Shown: in pieces, positions 8,224-17,593 of the stretch
Layout of the letters: every line of letters begins with the position of its first letter
How positions within the stretch are numbered: the first letter of the stretch is position 1
Source of the DNA: Nitrincola alkalisediminis
GTDB lineage: Bacteria; Pseudomonadota; Gammaproteobacteria; Pseudomonadales; Balneatricaceae
DNA: 64,000 bases
NCBI RefSeq assembly: GCF_009821115.1
Contig: NZ_VYTY01000010.1
Location: 1-64,000, forward strand
Direction: 5' to 3'
Program-made: the position numbers and the translations under genes
The notes under the pieces: model-generated
What the model was told of the DNA's origin: nothing
Databases searched by the model: none
Seen by the model: the letters and a program-made list of their open reading frames with translations, nothing else

Positions 8224-9432
8224 TCAGTGGCTTCTAACGATATCATCGACTTGTATATTTACATTCTGAGATGAATCATTAATCCGGCCGCTGGCAAAAT
8301 TGGGTTGAACATTATCAAGCGTAAGCGTGACATGCGTATTATTAAGCTCGGCATACGGCATATGAAGTGGGTCGTAATAGGTCATGCGACGGTAAACACT
8401 GAGTCGATCGCCAGCCTTCAAACCGCTCATGGCACCCGCATTTATCCACAACCGATCATTTTCAGCGCGGGTGATGCGCGCACTAAAGGGTTGGCAGCGT
8501 AACTGATCACGGATGTCTAAGCTGGCTTGGCGCAACAGATTCAACACTTGAATACCATAGTCTTCTTGCCAGAAGGCTTGAGTCGCAAACCCTGTTTGTT
8601 TTTGTCCCGCATTCCAGCGGCCACTCGTGCTATAGCTCTGTCGATAGAAAAGAGCACCCGTGAGAGCATCATGGATAAACAAGTCAAAGACAAAATTGCG
8701 TTGATGACGAGTATGGGTCTGATCCATACGATGGTAAAGATCAACCAGAAGGTTGGGCTCTCTTGGACCAATCGGGCTTAGAGGCTGCATATCGCGTATT
8801 ACGCCTGACACGATGTACTGCACTTGCGTTTGTTCGGTGTGACGTTGAATATTGGTGAGCGTTCCATCATCTAAGGTTTGAGTGGGAGCATTGTTTAGAT
8901 TTGGATGAAGCGTCATATGCGTTGCAAGGTGTGTGTCGAATCCGGGCTGTTGAAGAACTTGTTGTGCGAGTAGGTCGGGCATTTGGTGCACAATTTTATG
9001 CAGACCACCTGTGTTTGCATGGATGGGGTGTTGTAAGGGGAAAGCGGTAAAGGCTACTTTTTTATGGTAAGCGACTTCGTTAATATCGCCGGAGCAGCCT
9101 TCATCCATACTGACATCAGCACGAATACGCAGAAATAAAACGTTGTCGATAACGCGTTCGTTGATGACTTGAATGTTACTTACGCGCCCGAGTGATGTCA
9201 TTCGAACGTTATCGATCTCAATGGTTCCATTTCGAACAATCGATGTGGATGAAACATAAGCTGAACTACGCATGGCAGCAGCTTCTGCTGCATGAGCGAT
9301 TGCAGTTCTACGCGCACTGATCAAGTCACCGTTGATGATGCTTGCACTGCCATCTGCTTCAACAACAAGATCCGCCCACGCATTGAACGAGAGAAGGAGT
9401 AGGCTTGTCAGTACGAGTCTTAAACACCACAT
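8224..9432 (-). CDS. flgT: flagellar H-ring protein FlgT
   Basis: This 402-residue secreted protein (signal peptide about 1-20, ending AWA) starts with a FlgT-N module (VEADGSASIINGDLISARRTAIAHAAEAAAMRSSAYV), followed by middle and C-terminal FlgT domains; the C-terminal part contains GAMSGLKAGDRLSVYR. In Vibrio, FlgT forms the H-ring that surrounds the LP ring of the polar sodium-driven motor and supports MotX/MotY stator assembly. Two cysteines (in EGCSGD and LRCQPF) could form a disulfide in the periplasm. It is the last gene of a three-gene minus-strand cluster after flgP and a LysM gene. No other flagellar genes are in the window. Confidence 0.88.
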   Translation of the reverse strand: MWCLRLVLTSLLLLSFNAWADLVVEADGSASIINGDLISARRTAIAHAAEAAAMRSSAYVSSTSIVRNGTIEIDNVRMTSLGRVSNIQVINERVIDNVLFLRIRADVSMDEGCSGDINEVAYHKKVAFTAFPLQHPIHANTGGLHKIVHQMPDLLAQQVLQQPGFDTHLATHMTLHPNLNNAPTQTLDDGTLTNIQRHTEQTQVQYIVSGVIRDMQPLSPIGPREPNLLVDLYHRMDQTHTRHQRNFVFDLFIHDALTGALFYRQSYSTSGRWNAGQKQTGFATQAFWQEDYGIQVLNLLRQASLDIRDQLRCQPFSARITRAENDRLWINAGAMSGLKAGDRLSVYRRMTYYDPLHMPYAELNNTHVTLTLDNVQPNFASGRINDSSQNVNIQVDDIVRSH

Positions 9433-9502
9433 TGCAGATTATCCAAAGAGTACGGAAAGGTATACGTTAGATAATTTAGTCTGTTTCTGCAATCATTTGC
9501 CG

Positions 9503-10486
9503 TCAGTTGACACGATCATCCGGTGCTGGGATGCGTTGTGCACTTAAAACCTTCGCAAAGCTACTGTTTTCAAAGGTCTTGAACACCAGTAAAACCCCTG
9601 CAGGACTTGTTGGGTACTCAATCAACCGGCCTTGCTCTTCGCTAACGAAATCTTTTTTATAGTAGTGCGCAAGGCGTCCAGCACCGACGCCCTGATTGGT
9701 GCCTTGGTTCAAGAGTACATACACTCCGTCGGGTTCGTTGTGGAAAACACGGGTAATACGCATTTCGTTGTTGCCGGGGGAGTGGGGCTCACGAATGGCA
9801 CTGGTTTGCAAGTTTCTATACGGGTTTGAGGGTAGTACGTAAAGAGTGGATTCTTGTCGGTTGGGCGCTTGACTCATTAAGTGGAATTTGGCCCGATCAG
9901 CTTCTTTATGCATTAGTTGTGCTTCACCCACACGGAGTAACTCATGGATGGCCTGATTCTGAGTGACAGTATGGGATTCTTGGACGGCATATACCGGGTA
10001 ACGCTCGCCAATATTGTACAGGCTGGAGACATTTGAGGCGTACATAACCTGCGCCTGTCCTTCACTAAGATTGGCTTGCACGCGTGGAGCTTGGGCGAGT
10101 TGGGCATCGGTAGCGAGTGTGCGTCGATCAGCAAAGCGCTGCAGGGACCCTCCCGCGACCTCGTCACGAACGGCGGCTCGGTATTGCTGCGCTAGCGCTT
10201 CTCTTGATGGATGCGTCTGGGTGCTCAGTTGCCCTGCATTATGTGTGGCAGACGTAGGCAAAAGGAGGCTGCTGCCAGCGCGAAGGGCATTGGGGTTGCG
10301 TAATTGTGGATTTAAAGACCAAATTTCCCTCCATCTGCGTTCATCTCCAAGGTGCGTCTTCGCTAGAGCGCTGAGCGTGTCACCCGCTTGGACTTGATAC
10401 GTCATAGATGATGCCTGACTGTTCGCATGACTCGAGGCAATCAGCATGAAAGTGAGCAGTGATGGAATGAAAATGCGTCTAAGCAT
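9503..10486 (-). CDS. secreted LysM-domain protein in a flagellar ring cluster
   Basis: This 327-residue protein has a signal peptide (about 1-22) and one LysM domain (about 28-77, beginning YQVQAGDTLSALAKTHLGD), which binds peptidoglycan glycan chains. The remaining 240 residues have no catalytic signature that I recognise; the last third resembles the small beta-barrel domains of SH3-like proteins (VYVLLNQGTNQGVGAGRLAHYY). Its position between flgP and flgT suggests a role in placing the flagellar outer rings in the wall. Spacing to flgP is 50 bases and to flgT 70 bases, consistent with one transcript. The flagellar role is inferred from context. Confidence 0.75.
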   Translation of the reverse strand: MLRRIFIPSLLTFMLIASSHANSQASSMTYQVQAGDTLSALAKTHLGDERRWREIWSLNPQLRNPNALRAGSSLLLPTSATHNAGQLSTQTHPSREALAQQYRAAVRDEVAGGSLQRFADRRTLATDAQLAQAPRVQANLSEGQAQVMYASNVSSLYNIGERYPVYAVQESHTVTQNQAIHELLRVGEAQLMHKEADRAKFHLMSQAPNRQESTLYVLPSNPYRNLQTSAIREPHSPGNNEMRITRVFHNEPDGVYVLLNQGTNQGVGAGRLAHYYKKDFVSEEQGRLIEYPTSPAGVLLVFKTFENSSFAKVLSAQRIPAPDDRVN

Positions 10487-10536
10487 GTATGAACCCTATC
10501 CGATGGTCAGGCCACATCCTTGTGACAGAGAGACTG

Positions 10537-11106
10537 TTAGTAGCGTGGTGCGTAATAAAGGGTATCACGGTATGCGCTACCTTGAATCAGGCCATGTCCA
10601 CGAGTGTGGTAGAGTCTTTCGGACTCAAGGAGTCTGCGCAGCTCAGAACGGCTAATCTTTAGCGCCATGTAGGTGATTGCAACGCCGTCCTCTTGGAACT
10701 CTTGGTGTGTAATGGTGGCACCTTGAATGAAGCTGTTTAATCGGGTTCTGAGTCGATCATGATTGGCTACAAAGTTATCAACGCTGGTATCCCCAAAAAT
10801 ATGGACGCCAGAGACTTGCTCTGCCATTTTGCGGTACGCATCGACTTCAGAGGCTCTCAGTGCCATCAAGCGGCGCTGCGGTGCACTTTCAAAGGTATTG
10901 CGGGGTGCGCCATAGCCAACAACGTTTAAGACCTGTTCGTCTGGGATGATCAATTGATCGCAACGCGACGATCTTACACAGCTGCTATCGGGTGATCCGA
11001 TCATGTCGCCACATGCAGTTGTTCTGCATCCCGGTACTTGATGGGCACAACCTGCTAAGGTTGATAGAGCAAGGGCTGACAGTAATAGTTTGAATGTATT
11101 CGTCAT
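10537..11106 (-). CDS. flgP: FlgP-like outer-membrane lipoprotein (LPP20 family)
   Basis: This 189-residue lipoprotein has the lipobox TLAGC (Cys20). The region from about residue 60 carries the LPP20/FlgP signature: GYGAP, then RLMALRASEVDAYRKMAEQV, GVHIFGDTSV, and a C-terminal segment that ends with MALKISRSEL. FlgP forms a disc at the outer membrane around the polar flagellar motor in Vibrio and Campylobacter. Four extra cysteines (27, 32, 43, 49) between the lipid anchor and the domain are unusual and could form disulfides. It is the first gene of the flgP-LysM-flgT cluster. A separate flgO gene, usual beside flgP in Vibrio, is absent. Confidence 0.85.
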   Translation of the reverse strand: MTNTFKLLLSALALSTLAGCAHQVPGCRTTACGDMIGSPDSSCVRSSRCDQLIIPDEQVLNVVGYGAPRNTFESAPQRRLMALRASEVDAYRKMAEQVSGVHIFGDTSVDNFVANHDRLRTRLNSFIQGATITHQEFQEDGVAITYMALKISRSELRRLLESERLYHTRGHGLIQGSAYRDTLYYAPRY

Positions 11107-11213
11107 AACAAGTCCTTAGTTCAGAGAACCGAATGCGGAGGCATTTTAATTTTTTCGGAATATATATCGGCCATCATTAATATTACTTTACCCGTTTTTT
11201 CGTTTTAAACAAG

Positions 11214-13913
11214 TTAGTTAGAGTGTTGAATGTGTTCGTCAAGTTTTTCACAAATGGTCTGTTGCAGTCTTGCGCATAAATCAGGGTCGCTAATCGGGTG
11301 TCCTGTGGCATCCGTGATAAAGAAAAAGTCTTCGACTCGCTCGCCAACATTTGAAATTTTTGCTTTGCGGACTGAAATGTTGAAATCAACGAAAATCCGA
11401 CCTAAGCGTGCCAGAAGTCCGGGACGATCAGACGTGAAAACTTCTAATACGGTCTGGTGTGTGCTCGGATCGTTGCTTAAATTGACGCTTGTTGGAATGG
11501 CGAACAGCTTAAGCACGCGTGGAACTCGGCGTTGAATGATTTCAGGGAAGTCATCGGGGTCATCGAGTTCTTCGGTAAGGGCTGTTTGAATTCGGCTTAA
11601 GTACTCAGGATTGTCCGGTAGGGGTTTGTTGTCCTCGGATAATACAGTGTAGGTGTTCAATGTGCGGCCATTATCCGTCGGGATGATTCGAGCATCCAGC
11701 ACGTTTAAATGCAGTTGGTCTAATGCGGCCACCGTCGCTGGAAAAAGCTGGGGAAGGTCATCCGCATAAATAAAGATTTCAGTCGCGCCTTCGTAAAGGC
11801 GATACGAGGTTTTTTGCACAAGGATGAGTGGTAGCGGACGGTCACCGTGCCCTAGAATGGCTTGGGTGTGCCATGCAATATTTGTCGCATCTTCTCTGAG
11901 AAAGTATTCATCGCCAAGCATTTCCCAAAATGTATGAACAGCTGCAACATCCATCTGCATTTGATTGAGCATGATCATCGCTTCTTGCTGTAGCTGTTCA
12001 ATGCGATCCTCTTTGTTGATCGGGTTTTCAAGACCGCGTCTCAACGCGCGCTTAGTTTCCGTGTAAAGCTGGCGCAGCAGCGTCGCTCTCCAGCTGTTCC
12101 ACAAACTGTGGTTGGTTGCGTTGATGTCAGCAACGGTGAGTACATAAAGATAATTTAGATGAATGATATCGCGCACTTCATGTGCAAATTGGTTGATAAC
12201 ATCTGGATCCGAAATATCGCGCCGCTGTGCTGTCATCGACATTTTTAAGTGGTTTTTAACCAGCCATGCCAGCAAGTGTGTGTCCCATTTGCCAATATGA
12301 TGTCGCTTGCAAAATTGAATCACATCATCAGCGCCCAGTTCGGAGTGATCACCGCCTCGCCCTTTAGCGATATCATGGTAGAGGCCAGCGATATACAATA
12401 GCTCAATTTTGGGCAGTTGATTAATAATGCGGTGGGCGAGAGGGAAGTGCTCTTGCATGGACTCATGTCGAAATTGACGCATCATTTGGATGACTTTTAA
12501 GGTATGAGCGTCGACCGTGTAAATATGGAAGAGATCGTGCTGCATTTGTCCAACAACCTGCCCAAACTCTGGCAGGTAGCGACCAAGAATTCCATAGCGA
12601 TTCATGCGTCTGAGCTGGGTCGAAACCCCTTCGCGTGAGCGCAAGAGTTCCATGAATAGTGACGTGTTGCGTAGATCGTTGCGAAACTCATCATCAATCA
12701 GGTGACGATGCTCGCGGATAAGGCGAATGGTCGATGCTCTCACACCTTTTATTTGAGGGTTCTGCGCCAGTAGAACAAACAATTCCATGAGTGCGAAAGG
12801 ATGGTGTTCGAATACGCGATCGTATGCAACCTCAATGTAGTCATCATGAATTTTGAAGCGATTGTTTAAAGGCTCAATGCGGGGCTTGTCTGAGCGGCGT
12901 AGAATAACTTCATCGAAATACTGCAGTAGCATATCGTTAAAACCGGACATGGCTTTCGCCACTCGGTAGTATTTGCTCATGAATTGCTCAACCGCTAAAC
13001 CACTGTCTTGATCTTTGTAATCAAAAAACTTGGCCAAGCTGCGCTGATGGTCGAACAAAAGACGATCTTCACGTCGCTTACTGATCATGTGCAGTGCATA
13101 ACGCAGCGTCCAAAGATAAAGCTCCCCCTTGTTTAACGTATCGAGTTCGGAGTCGGTTAAAAAACCATGGTGAACAAGATCGTGTAAGTAGGTTGCTCCA
13201 AAGTGGCGCTTTGCAACCCAGCCGATGGTCTGGATGTCCCGAAGCCCTCCGGGTGAGTTTTTTAAATTGGGCTCTAAGTTGTAAGCGGTATCGTTGGTTT
13301 TTTCGTGGCGTTGGTTTTGTTCTTCAAGTTTTGCTTTGAAAAACTCTTTGTCGGACCAGGCTTCTTCTGATGTGACGCGCTGGTACATGTTGATTTGTAG
13401 GTCGGGGTTACCTGTTAAGGTTCTTGACTCGATCAGGTTGGTTGCGATGGTGATATCGTTACGGGAGGCTTCATAGCATTCATCAATACTTCTAACGCTT
13501 GAGCCTATGTCGAGTTTGATATCCCATAGAAATGTTAGAAACGCACTAATGGTGTCAGAGAATGTCTCAGGGTTAATGCCATCGGTTAAAATGAGAATGT
13601 CAACATCGGAGTAGGGGTGCAGTTCGCCCCGCCCGTATCCGCCGACAGCTACGAGTGCGAGTTTGTCTTTATGGGGCCAATCAAAGCGCTTCCAGATGGA
13701 GCAGAGTATTTGGTCGATAATCCATGCGCGGCCATAAATCAGCTTGCGTATGTCTGCTTGGTTGCAGAAGGCTTCGTCCATTAAGGTCTTGGCTTTGTCC
13801 AATGCTTGACGGTACACAGGAAGCGCGTTTTTAGTGTTGGCTAAGGCGTCTTCCAGTGCCAAGGGGTCAAGATATTCAGGCACGGCAAAAACAGACTGGC
13901 TCGTAGCGCCCAT
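11214..13913 (-). CDS. glnD: PII uridylyltransferase/uridylyl-removing enzyme
   Basis: GlnD senses glutamine and adds or removes UMP on PII proteins, setting the nitrogen response. The 899-residue product has the nucleotidyltransferase motif GGYGRGE (91-97) with Asp103 and Asp105, a central HD hydrolase domain (AGLYHDIAKGRGGDHS, near residue 515), and two C-terminal ACT domains (near 710 and 820; VLEVFTSDRPGLLARLGRIF in the second). The length matches the family (about 890-900). It begins 25 bases after map on the same strand, a conserved pairing. Downstream, the 105 bases to flgP have no clear terminator. Confidence 0.96.
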   Translation of the reverse strand: MGATSQSVFAVPEYLDPLALEDALANTKNALPVYRQALDKAKTLMDEAFCNQADIRKLIYGRAWIIDQILCSIWKRFDWPHKDKLALVAVGGYGRGELHPYSDVDILILTDGINPETFSDTISAFLTFLWDIKLDIGSSVRSIDECYEASRNDITIATNLIESRTLTGNPDLQINMYQRVTSEEAWSDKEFFKAKLEEQNQRHEKTNDTAYNLEPNLKNSPGGLRDIQTIGWVAKRHFGATYLHDLVHHGFLTDSELDTLNKGELYLWTLRYALHMISKRREDRLLFDHQRSLAKFFDYKDQDSGLAVEQFMSKYYRVAKAMSGFNDMLLQYFDEVILRRSDKPRIEPLNNRFKIHDDYIEVAYDRVFEHHPFALMELFVLLAQNPQIKGVRASTIRLIREHRHLIDDEFRNDLRNTSLFMELLRSREGVSTQLRRMNRYGILGRYLPEFGQVVGQMQHDLFHIYTVDAHTLKVIQMMRQFRHESMQEHFPLAHRIINQLPKIELLYIAGLYHDIAKGRGGDHSELGADDVIQFCKRHHIGKWDTHLLAWLVKNHLKMSMTAQRRDISDPDVINQFAHEVRDIIHLNYLYVLTVADINATNHSLWNSWRATLLRQLYTETKRALRRGLENPINKEDRIEQLQQEAMIMLNQMQMDVAAVHTFWEMLGDEYFLREDATNIAWHTQAILGHGDRPLPLILVQKTSYRLYEGATEIFIYADDLPQLFPATVAALDQLHLNVLDARIIPTDNGRTLNTYTVLSEDNKPLPDNPEYLSRIQTALTEELDDPDDFPEIIQRRVPRVLKLFAIPTSVNLSNDPSTHQTVLEVFTSDRPGLLARLGRIFVDFNISVRKAKISNVGERVEDFFFITDATGHPISDPDLCARLQQTICEKLDEHIQHSN

Positions 13914-13938
13914 AGATTATCTCCAGATGCAGAAGGTG

Positions 13939-14709
13939 TTAAAAAGATTCTTCGTTGCGTCGAGTGAGTACTTCGTAACCATCCGCCGTGACCAAAATTG
14001 TGTGCTCCCATTGTGCTGAAAGACGTTTGTCAGCCGTCTCTACTGTCCAGCCATCGCGTTTGGATAATTTTACGTGACGCTTGCCAGCATTGATCATAGG
14101 TTCAATGGTGAAAATCATGCCTTCCTGTAACACATCTCCTGTGTTCGGACGTCCGTAATGAAGCACCTGTGGGTCTTCATGGAATTCTTTTCCAATGCCG
14201 TGGCCGCAGTACTCTCTGACCACCGAATAGTGTGCTTTTTCTGCATGTTGCTGGATAACAAAGCCAATATCACCCAAGCGAGCCCCGGGCTTGACAAGTT
14301 CTATGCCTTTGTAAAGGCACTCTTGTGTGACTTCGCATAGGCGTTGCGCGTGAGGTGCGACGTCGCCTACATAAAACATTTTGCTGGTGTCGCCATGATA
14401 ATCATCCTTAATAACGGTAATGTCTATGTTGACGATGTCACCGTTTTTAAGTTTTTTATCATTCGGGATGCCATGACAAACCACCTGATTGACTGACGTG
14501 CAGATTGACTTAGGAAAGCCGTGGTAATTGAGTGGTGCAGGGATCGCGTTTTGGGTGTTGACGATATAATCATGACAAATTTGATTGAGCTCGTCAGTGG
14601 TTACGCCGACTTTAACGAAAGGTTCAATCATTTCTAGAACCTCGGCCGCAAGGCGCCCTGCTATTCTCATTTTCCCTATTTCTTCAGGCGTTTTAATGGT
14701 AATGCTCAT
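13939..14709 (-). CDS. map: methionine aminopeptidase, type I
   Basis: This enzyme removes the initiator Met from nascent proteins. The 256-residue pita-bread fold has all five metal ligands, Asp96 (NIDITV), Asp107 (HGDTSK), His170 (CGHGIG), Glu203 (TIEPM) and Glu235 (WEHT), plus substrate His79. It lacks the insert and N-terminal extension of other classes, so it is class Ia. It is divergent from rpsB, the common bacterial arrangement, and followed by glnD. Confidence 0.96.
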   Translation of the reverse strand: MSITIKTPEEIGKMRIAGRLAAEVLEMIEPFVKVGVTTDELNQICHDYIVNTQNAIPAPLNYHGFPKSICTSVNQVVCHGIPNDKKLKNGDIVNIDITVIKDDYHGDTSKMFYVGDVAPHAQRLCEVTQECLYKGIELVKPGARLGDIGFVIQQHAEKAHYSVVREYCGHGIGKEFHEDPQVLHYGRPNTGDVLQEGMIFTIEPMINAGKRHVKLSKRDGWTVETADKRLSAQWEHTILVTADGYEVLTRRNEESF

Positions 14710-14882
14710 GGTGCTACAGATGCTCCGAATCTCACAGACGTAAAGTTACTAATAGTCTATTGTAGCTAAATTCAAGAGTGAGTGATAACTCTTCAGTAGA
14801 GTGAGTGGCCTCATGATGGGATTGTATGACTTTTTAAATCGAATTTTAGTGCAGACGCTTTAAAAAAAAGCCATCTTATGCT
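14710..14882. other. map-rpsB divergent intergenic region, distal half
   Basis: The 311-base gap between map and rpsB must hold the promoters for both directions. The half next to map is A+T-rich with no open gene or strong repeat. The rpsB promoter and leader occupy the other half and are listed separately. I do not see a clear map promoter. Confidence 0.5.
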
Positions 14883-14887
14883 ATAAA
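14859..14887 (+). promoter_or_regulatory. probable rpsB promoter with extended -10
   Basis: An extended -10, TG-C-TATAAA (TG 14879-14880, hexamer 14882-14887), is preceded at 17 bases by a poor -35 (TTTAAA, 14859-14864). It is followed by a C-rich discriminator (GCCCTCCC), which is typical of stringently controlled ribosomal promoters. This leaves a leader of about 125 bases before rpsB. E. coli rpsB also uses an extended -10 promoter. Confidence 0.65.
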
Positions 14888-14950
14888 ATGCCCTCCCAAA
14901 AATCGTGCGTAAAGCACACTTAACACACACACTTATCGGCACATACTTTC

Positions 14951-15020
14951 TGGGTGCTGCGCTTGCAGTGGAAAGATGGGATAGGTGGAGGTTAAACCCA
15001 CTTTTACAGGAATAGATACA
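14951..15020 (+). promoter_or_regulatory. rpsB 5' leader, probable S2 autoregulatory RNA
   Basis: The leader just ahead of rpsB has a small hairpin CTGC-GCTT-GCAG (14957-14968) followed by TGGG (14977-14980), an AGGTGGAGGTTAAA segment, and CCCA (14997-15000), which can close a second stem. In gammaproteobacteria, S2 represses its own rpsB-tsf mRNA through a conserved leader of this kind. The structure here is read by eye and not folded by program. Confidence 0.5.
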
Positions 15021-15755
15021 ATGGCAAAAGTTTCAATGCGTGACTTGCTAAAAGCAGGTGTTCACTTCGGTCACCAGACTCGTTACTGGAATCCAAAGAT
15101 GAACAAGTTTATCTTTGGCGCGCGTAACAAAATTCATATCATCAACCTAGAGCATACGCTTCCTGCACTGAATGGTGCGTTAGATGTTGTGCAAAACATG
15201 GCGTCCAACAAAAACAAAATTATGTTTGTTGGAACCAAGCGTGCGGCAAGCAAGGTTATCAGGGAAGAAGCGCAACGCGCGGGTATGCCTTACGTTAACC
15301 ACCGCTGGTTAGGTGGTATGTTGACTAACTATAAAACAATTCGTCAGTCGATCCGTCGTCTGCGTGAATTGGAAGCGATGTCACAAGACGGTACTTTCGA
15401 TAAGTTGACCAAGAAAGAAGCATTGGTGCGTACTCGCGAAATGCAAAAGCTTGAATTGTCAATCGGTGGTATCAAGGATATGGGCGGTTTGCCTGATGCT
15501 CTGTTCGTTATCGATGTTGATCATGAACGTATTGCTATCAACGAAGCGAACAAACTGGGTATTCCTGTTATCGGTATCGTTGATACGAATAGCAACCCAG
15601 ATGGCGTTGATTACGTCATTCCTGGTAATGACGATGCGCTGCGTGCTATCCAGATCTATGCTCAGTCAGTTGCTGATGCGTGCATCGAAGGTCTTGGTCA
15701 AAACGTAGGTGTGGTTAGCGAATTCGTAGAAGTCGAAGAGCAGGCTGCTGAGTAA
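15021..15755 (+). CDS. rpsB: 30S ribosomal protein S2
   Basis: This is the small-subunit protein that binds last in 30S assembly and recruits S1. The 244-residue product has the family signature ([20 protein letters not shown], and later [23 protein letters not shown]). The frame is open 12 codons upstream, but the ATG at 15021 gives the canonical [10 protein letters not shown] start. It is the first gene of the rpsB-tsf operon with an attenuator-like terminator behind it. Confidence 0.97.
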   Translation: MAKVSMRDLLKAGVHFGHQTRYWNPKMNKFIFGARNKIHIINLEHTLPALNGALDVVQNMASNKNKIMFVGTKRAASKVIREEAQRAGMPYVNHRWLGGMLTNYKTIRQSIRRLRELEAMSQDGTFDKLTKKEALVRTREMQKLELSIGGIKDMGGLPDALFVIDVDHERIAINEANKLGIPVIGIVDTNSNPDGVDYVIPGNDDALRAIQIYAQSVADACIEGLGQNVGVVSEFVEVEEQAAE

Positions 15756-15799
15756 TCAGTTTGTCACACTCGCAGGATTAACTTGATTGATTCGCAATG

Positions 15800-15823
15800 A
15801 GGGGAGCGCGGCTCCCCTTTTTT
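15800..15823 (+). terminator. rpsB-tsf intergenic terminator/attenuator
   Basis: The stem AGGGGAGC/GCTCCCCT (15800-15807 with 15811-15818), with loop GCG, runs into six T residues (15818-15823). It lies between rpsB and tsf, where a partial terminator lowers tsf relative to rpsB in related bacteria. Confidence 0.88.
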
Positions 15824-15862
15824 CGATTCAGATAAACGTAAAAATTTTGAGAGGAAATCAAC

Positions 15863-16723
15863 ATGGCTAACATCTCTGCAGGCCTGGTTAAAGAGCTTCG
15901 TGAGCGTACTGGTCTGGGTATGATGGAGTGCAAAAAAGCACTCGTTGAAGCAGAAGGCGATATCGAAAGAGCGATTGACGATCTTCGTAAATCATCAGGA
16001 ATGAAAGCAGCAAAGAAAGCAGGTCGTACTGCGGCTGATGGCGTTGTTGCCGTTAAAGTTGCTGATGACAATAGCTACGCTGTTGTGTTGGAAGTGAACT
16101 CAGAGACTGACTTCGTTGCTCGTGATGATAACTTCCTTGGTTTCGTTGAAAGCGTGTTGGCGAAGGCGTTTGCTGATAAGCAAACGGATATCGAGGCCTT
16201 GATGGCGGGTGATCTTGAGTCTGCTCGTGAAGCGTTGGTTCAGAAAATCGGTGAAAATATCAGCGTTCGTCGTGCATTCTTGGTTGAAGGTGCGGTTGTT
16301 GATGCGTATGTTCATAGCAACAACCGTCTTGCGACTGTTGTTTCGCTAACAGCGGGTGATGCTGAAATTGCGCGTGATGTTGCAATGCATGTAACAGCAG
16401 TGAATCCACGTGTTGTTCGTCCTGAAGATATGCCTCAGGAAGAACTGGATCGTGAAAAAGATATTATTATGGCTCAACCGGATATGGAAGGTAAGCCACA
16501 AGAAATCAAAGAAAAAATGGCTGTTGGTCGTATCAAAAAATACCTTGCTGAAAACAGCTTGGTTGAACAGGCATTTGTTAAAAACCCAGAGCAGACCGTT
16601 GGCCAATTGGTAAAAGCAGCTGGCGCTGATGTTGTTGCGTTTGTACGCATCGGTGTGGGTGAAGGTATCGAAGTTGAGAAAAAAGACTTCGCTGCTGAAG
16701 TTGCAGAGCAGCTAAAAGGCTGA
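15863..16723 (+). CDS. tsf: elongation factor Ts
   Basis: EF-Ts is the nucleotide exchange factor for EF-Tu. The 286-residue product has the N-terminal UBA-like domain ([19 protein letters not shown]), the core EF-Tu-contact motif [15 protein letters not shown] (near residue 78), and the C-terminal module. Length is normal (E. coli 283). A GAGAGG ribosome-binding sequence is 8 bases ahead of the ATG. A strong terminator follows, so the downstream pyrH probably has its own promoter. Confidence 0.97.
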   Translation: MANISAGLVKELRERTGLGMMECKKALVEAEGDIERAIDDLRKSSGMKAAKKAGRTAADGVVAVKVADDNSYAVVLEVNSETDFVARDDNFLGFVESVLAKAFADKQTDIEALMAGDLESAREALVQKIGENISVRRAFLVEGAVVDAYVHSNNRLATVVSLTAGDAEIARDVAMHVTAVNPRVVRPEDMPQEELDREKDIIMAQPDMEGKPQEIKEKMAVGRIKKYLAENSLVEQAFVKNPEQTVGQLVKAAGADVVAFVRIGVGEGIEVEKKDFAAEVAEQLKG

Positions 16724-16759
16724 TCGTGTTCAGTAGTCCTCGCTCGCAGGGCTGCTTCT

Positions 16760-16796
16760 GTCGCGCTGAAAAAATCAGCGCGACGTCTTCGTTTTT
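16760..16796 (+). terminator. rho-independent terminator after tsf
   Basis: A perfect 10-bp stem GTCGCGCTGA/TCAGCGCGAC (16760-16769 with 16775-16784), loop of five A, is followed after six bases by a T-run (16792-16796). Confidence 0.85.
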
Positions 16797-16837
16797 CTTG
16801 TACACTACCTCATCTTATTCGAGCGGAGAAGCTACTC

Positions 16838-17593
16838 ATGCCCAGCGCAGACAAACAATCAAGATATAAACGTATTTTGCTGAAACTGAGTGGTGAAGCA
16901 TTATTGGGTGACGAAAACTTTGGTATAGACCCTAAAGTGTTGAACCGCATGGCGCTAGAGATAGGTCAGTTGGTTGGTATCGGTGTTCAGGTTGGTATCG
17001 TTATTGGTGGGGGTAACCTTTTCCGTGGAGCGGCACTGAATGCGGCAGGTTTAGACCGTGTGACAGGTGATCACATGGGAATGTTGGCGACAGTTATGAA
17101 TGCCCTCGCGATGCGTGATGCGCTTGAACGTTGTAATATAGCGACCCGAGTGATGTCTGCTATCCCAATGAGTGGTGTGGTTGACCATTACGACCGTCGA
17201 AATGCAATGCGATATCTGCGTCAAAACGATGTGGTTATTTTCGCAGCAGGTACTGGAAATCCGTTCTTTACGACGGATTCGGCGGCGTGTTTGCGCGGAA
17301 TTGAAATTGAAGCGGATGTTGTGCTTAAAGCGACAAAGGTTGACGGTGTCTACACTGCAGATCCGATGAAAGACCCAACCGCTACTCGTTACTCGCACCT
17401 GAGTTTTAACGAGGTGTTGGAAAAACAATTAGGTGTAATGGACATGACAGCGATCTGTCTCACGCGTGATCACAATATGCCTGTGCGAGTGTTTAATATG
17501 AATAAACACGGCGCCCTGGTCAATGTGGTTATGGGTGGAGATGAAGGTACGTTGATTGATGCAGGTCCTGAAGCAGGAGGTTCAAATGATTAA
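16838..17593 (+). CDS. pyrH: UMP kinase
   Basis: This hexameric amino-acid-kinase-fold enzyme phosphorylates UMP to UDP. The 251-residue product has the N-terminal phosphate-binding segment [12 protein letters not shown], the glycine-rich [10 protein letters not shown], the UMP-binding region [19 protein letters not shown], and the late [16 protein letters not shown]. It is about ten residues longer than E. coli PyrH at both ends. The end overlaps the frr start by 8 bases, indicating translational coupling. Confidence 0.97.
   Translation: MPSADKQSRYKRILLKLSGEALLGDENFGIDPKVLNRMALEIGQLVGIGVQVGIVIGGGNLFRGAALNAAGLDRVTGDHMGMLATVMNALAMRDALERCNIATRVMSAIPMSGVVDHYDRRNAMRYLRQNDVVIFAAGTGNPFFTTDSAACLRGIEIEADVVLKATKVDGVYTADPMKDPTATRYSHLSFNEVLEKQLGVMDMTAICLTRDHNMPVRVFNMNKHGALVNVVMGGDEGTLIDAGPEAGGSND

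Noticed and set aside
10014-10397. Plus-strand frame opposite the LysM gene
   Set aside because: Cys/Arg-rich composition typical of a shadow frame; the minus-strand gene has a signal peptide and a clear LysM domain.
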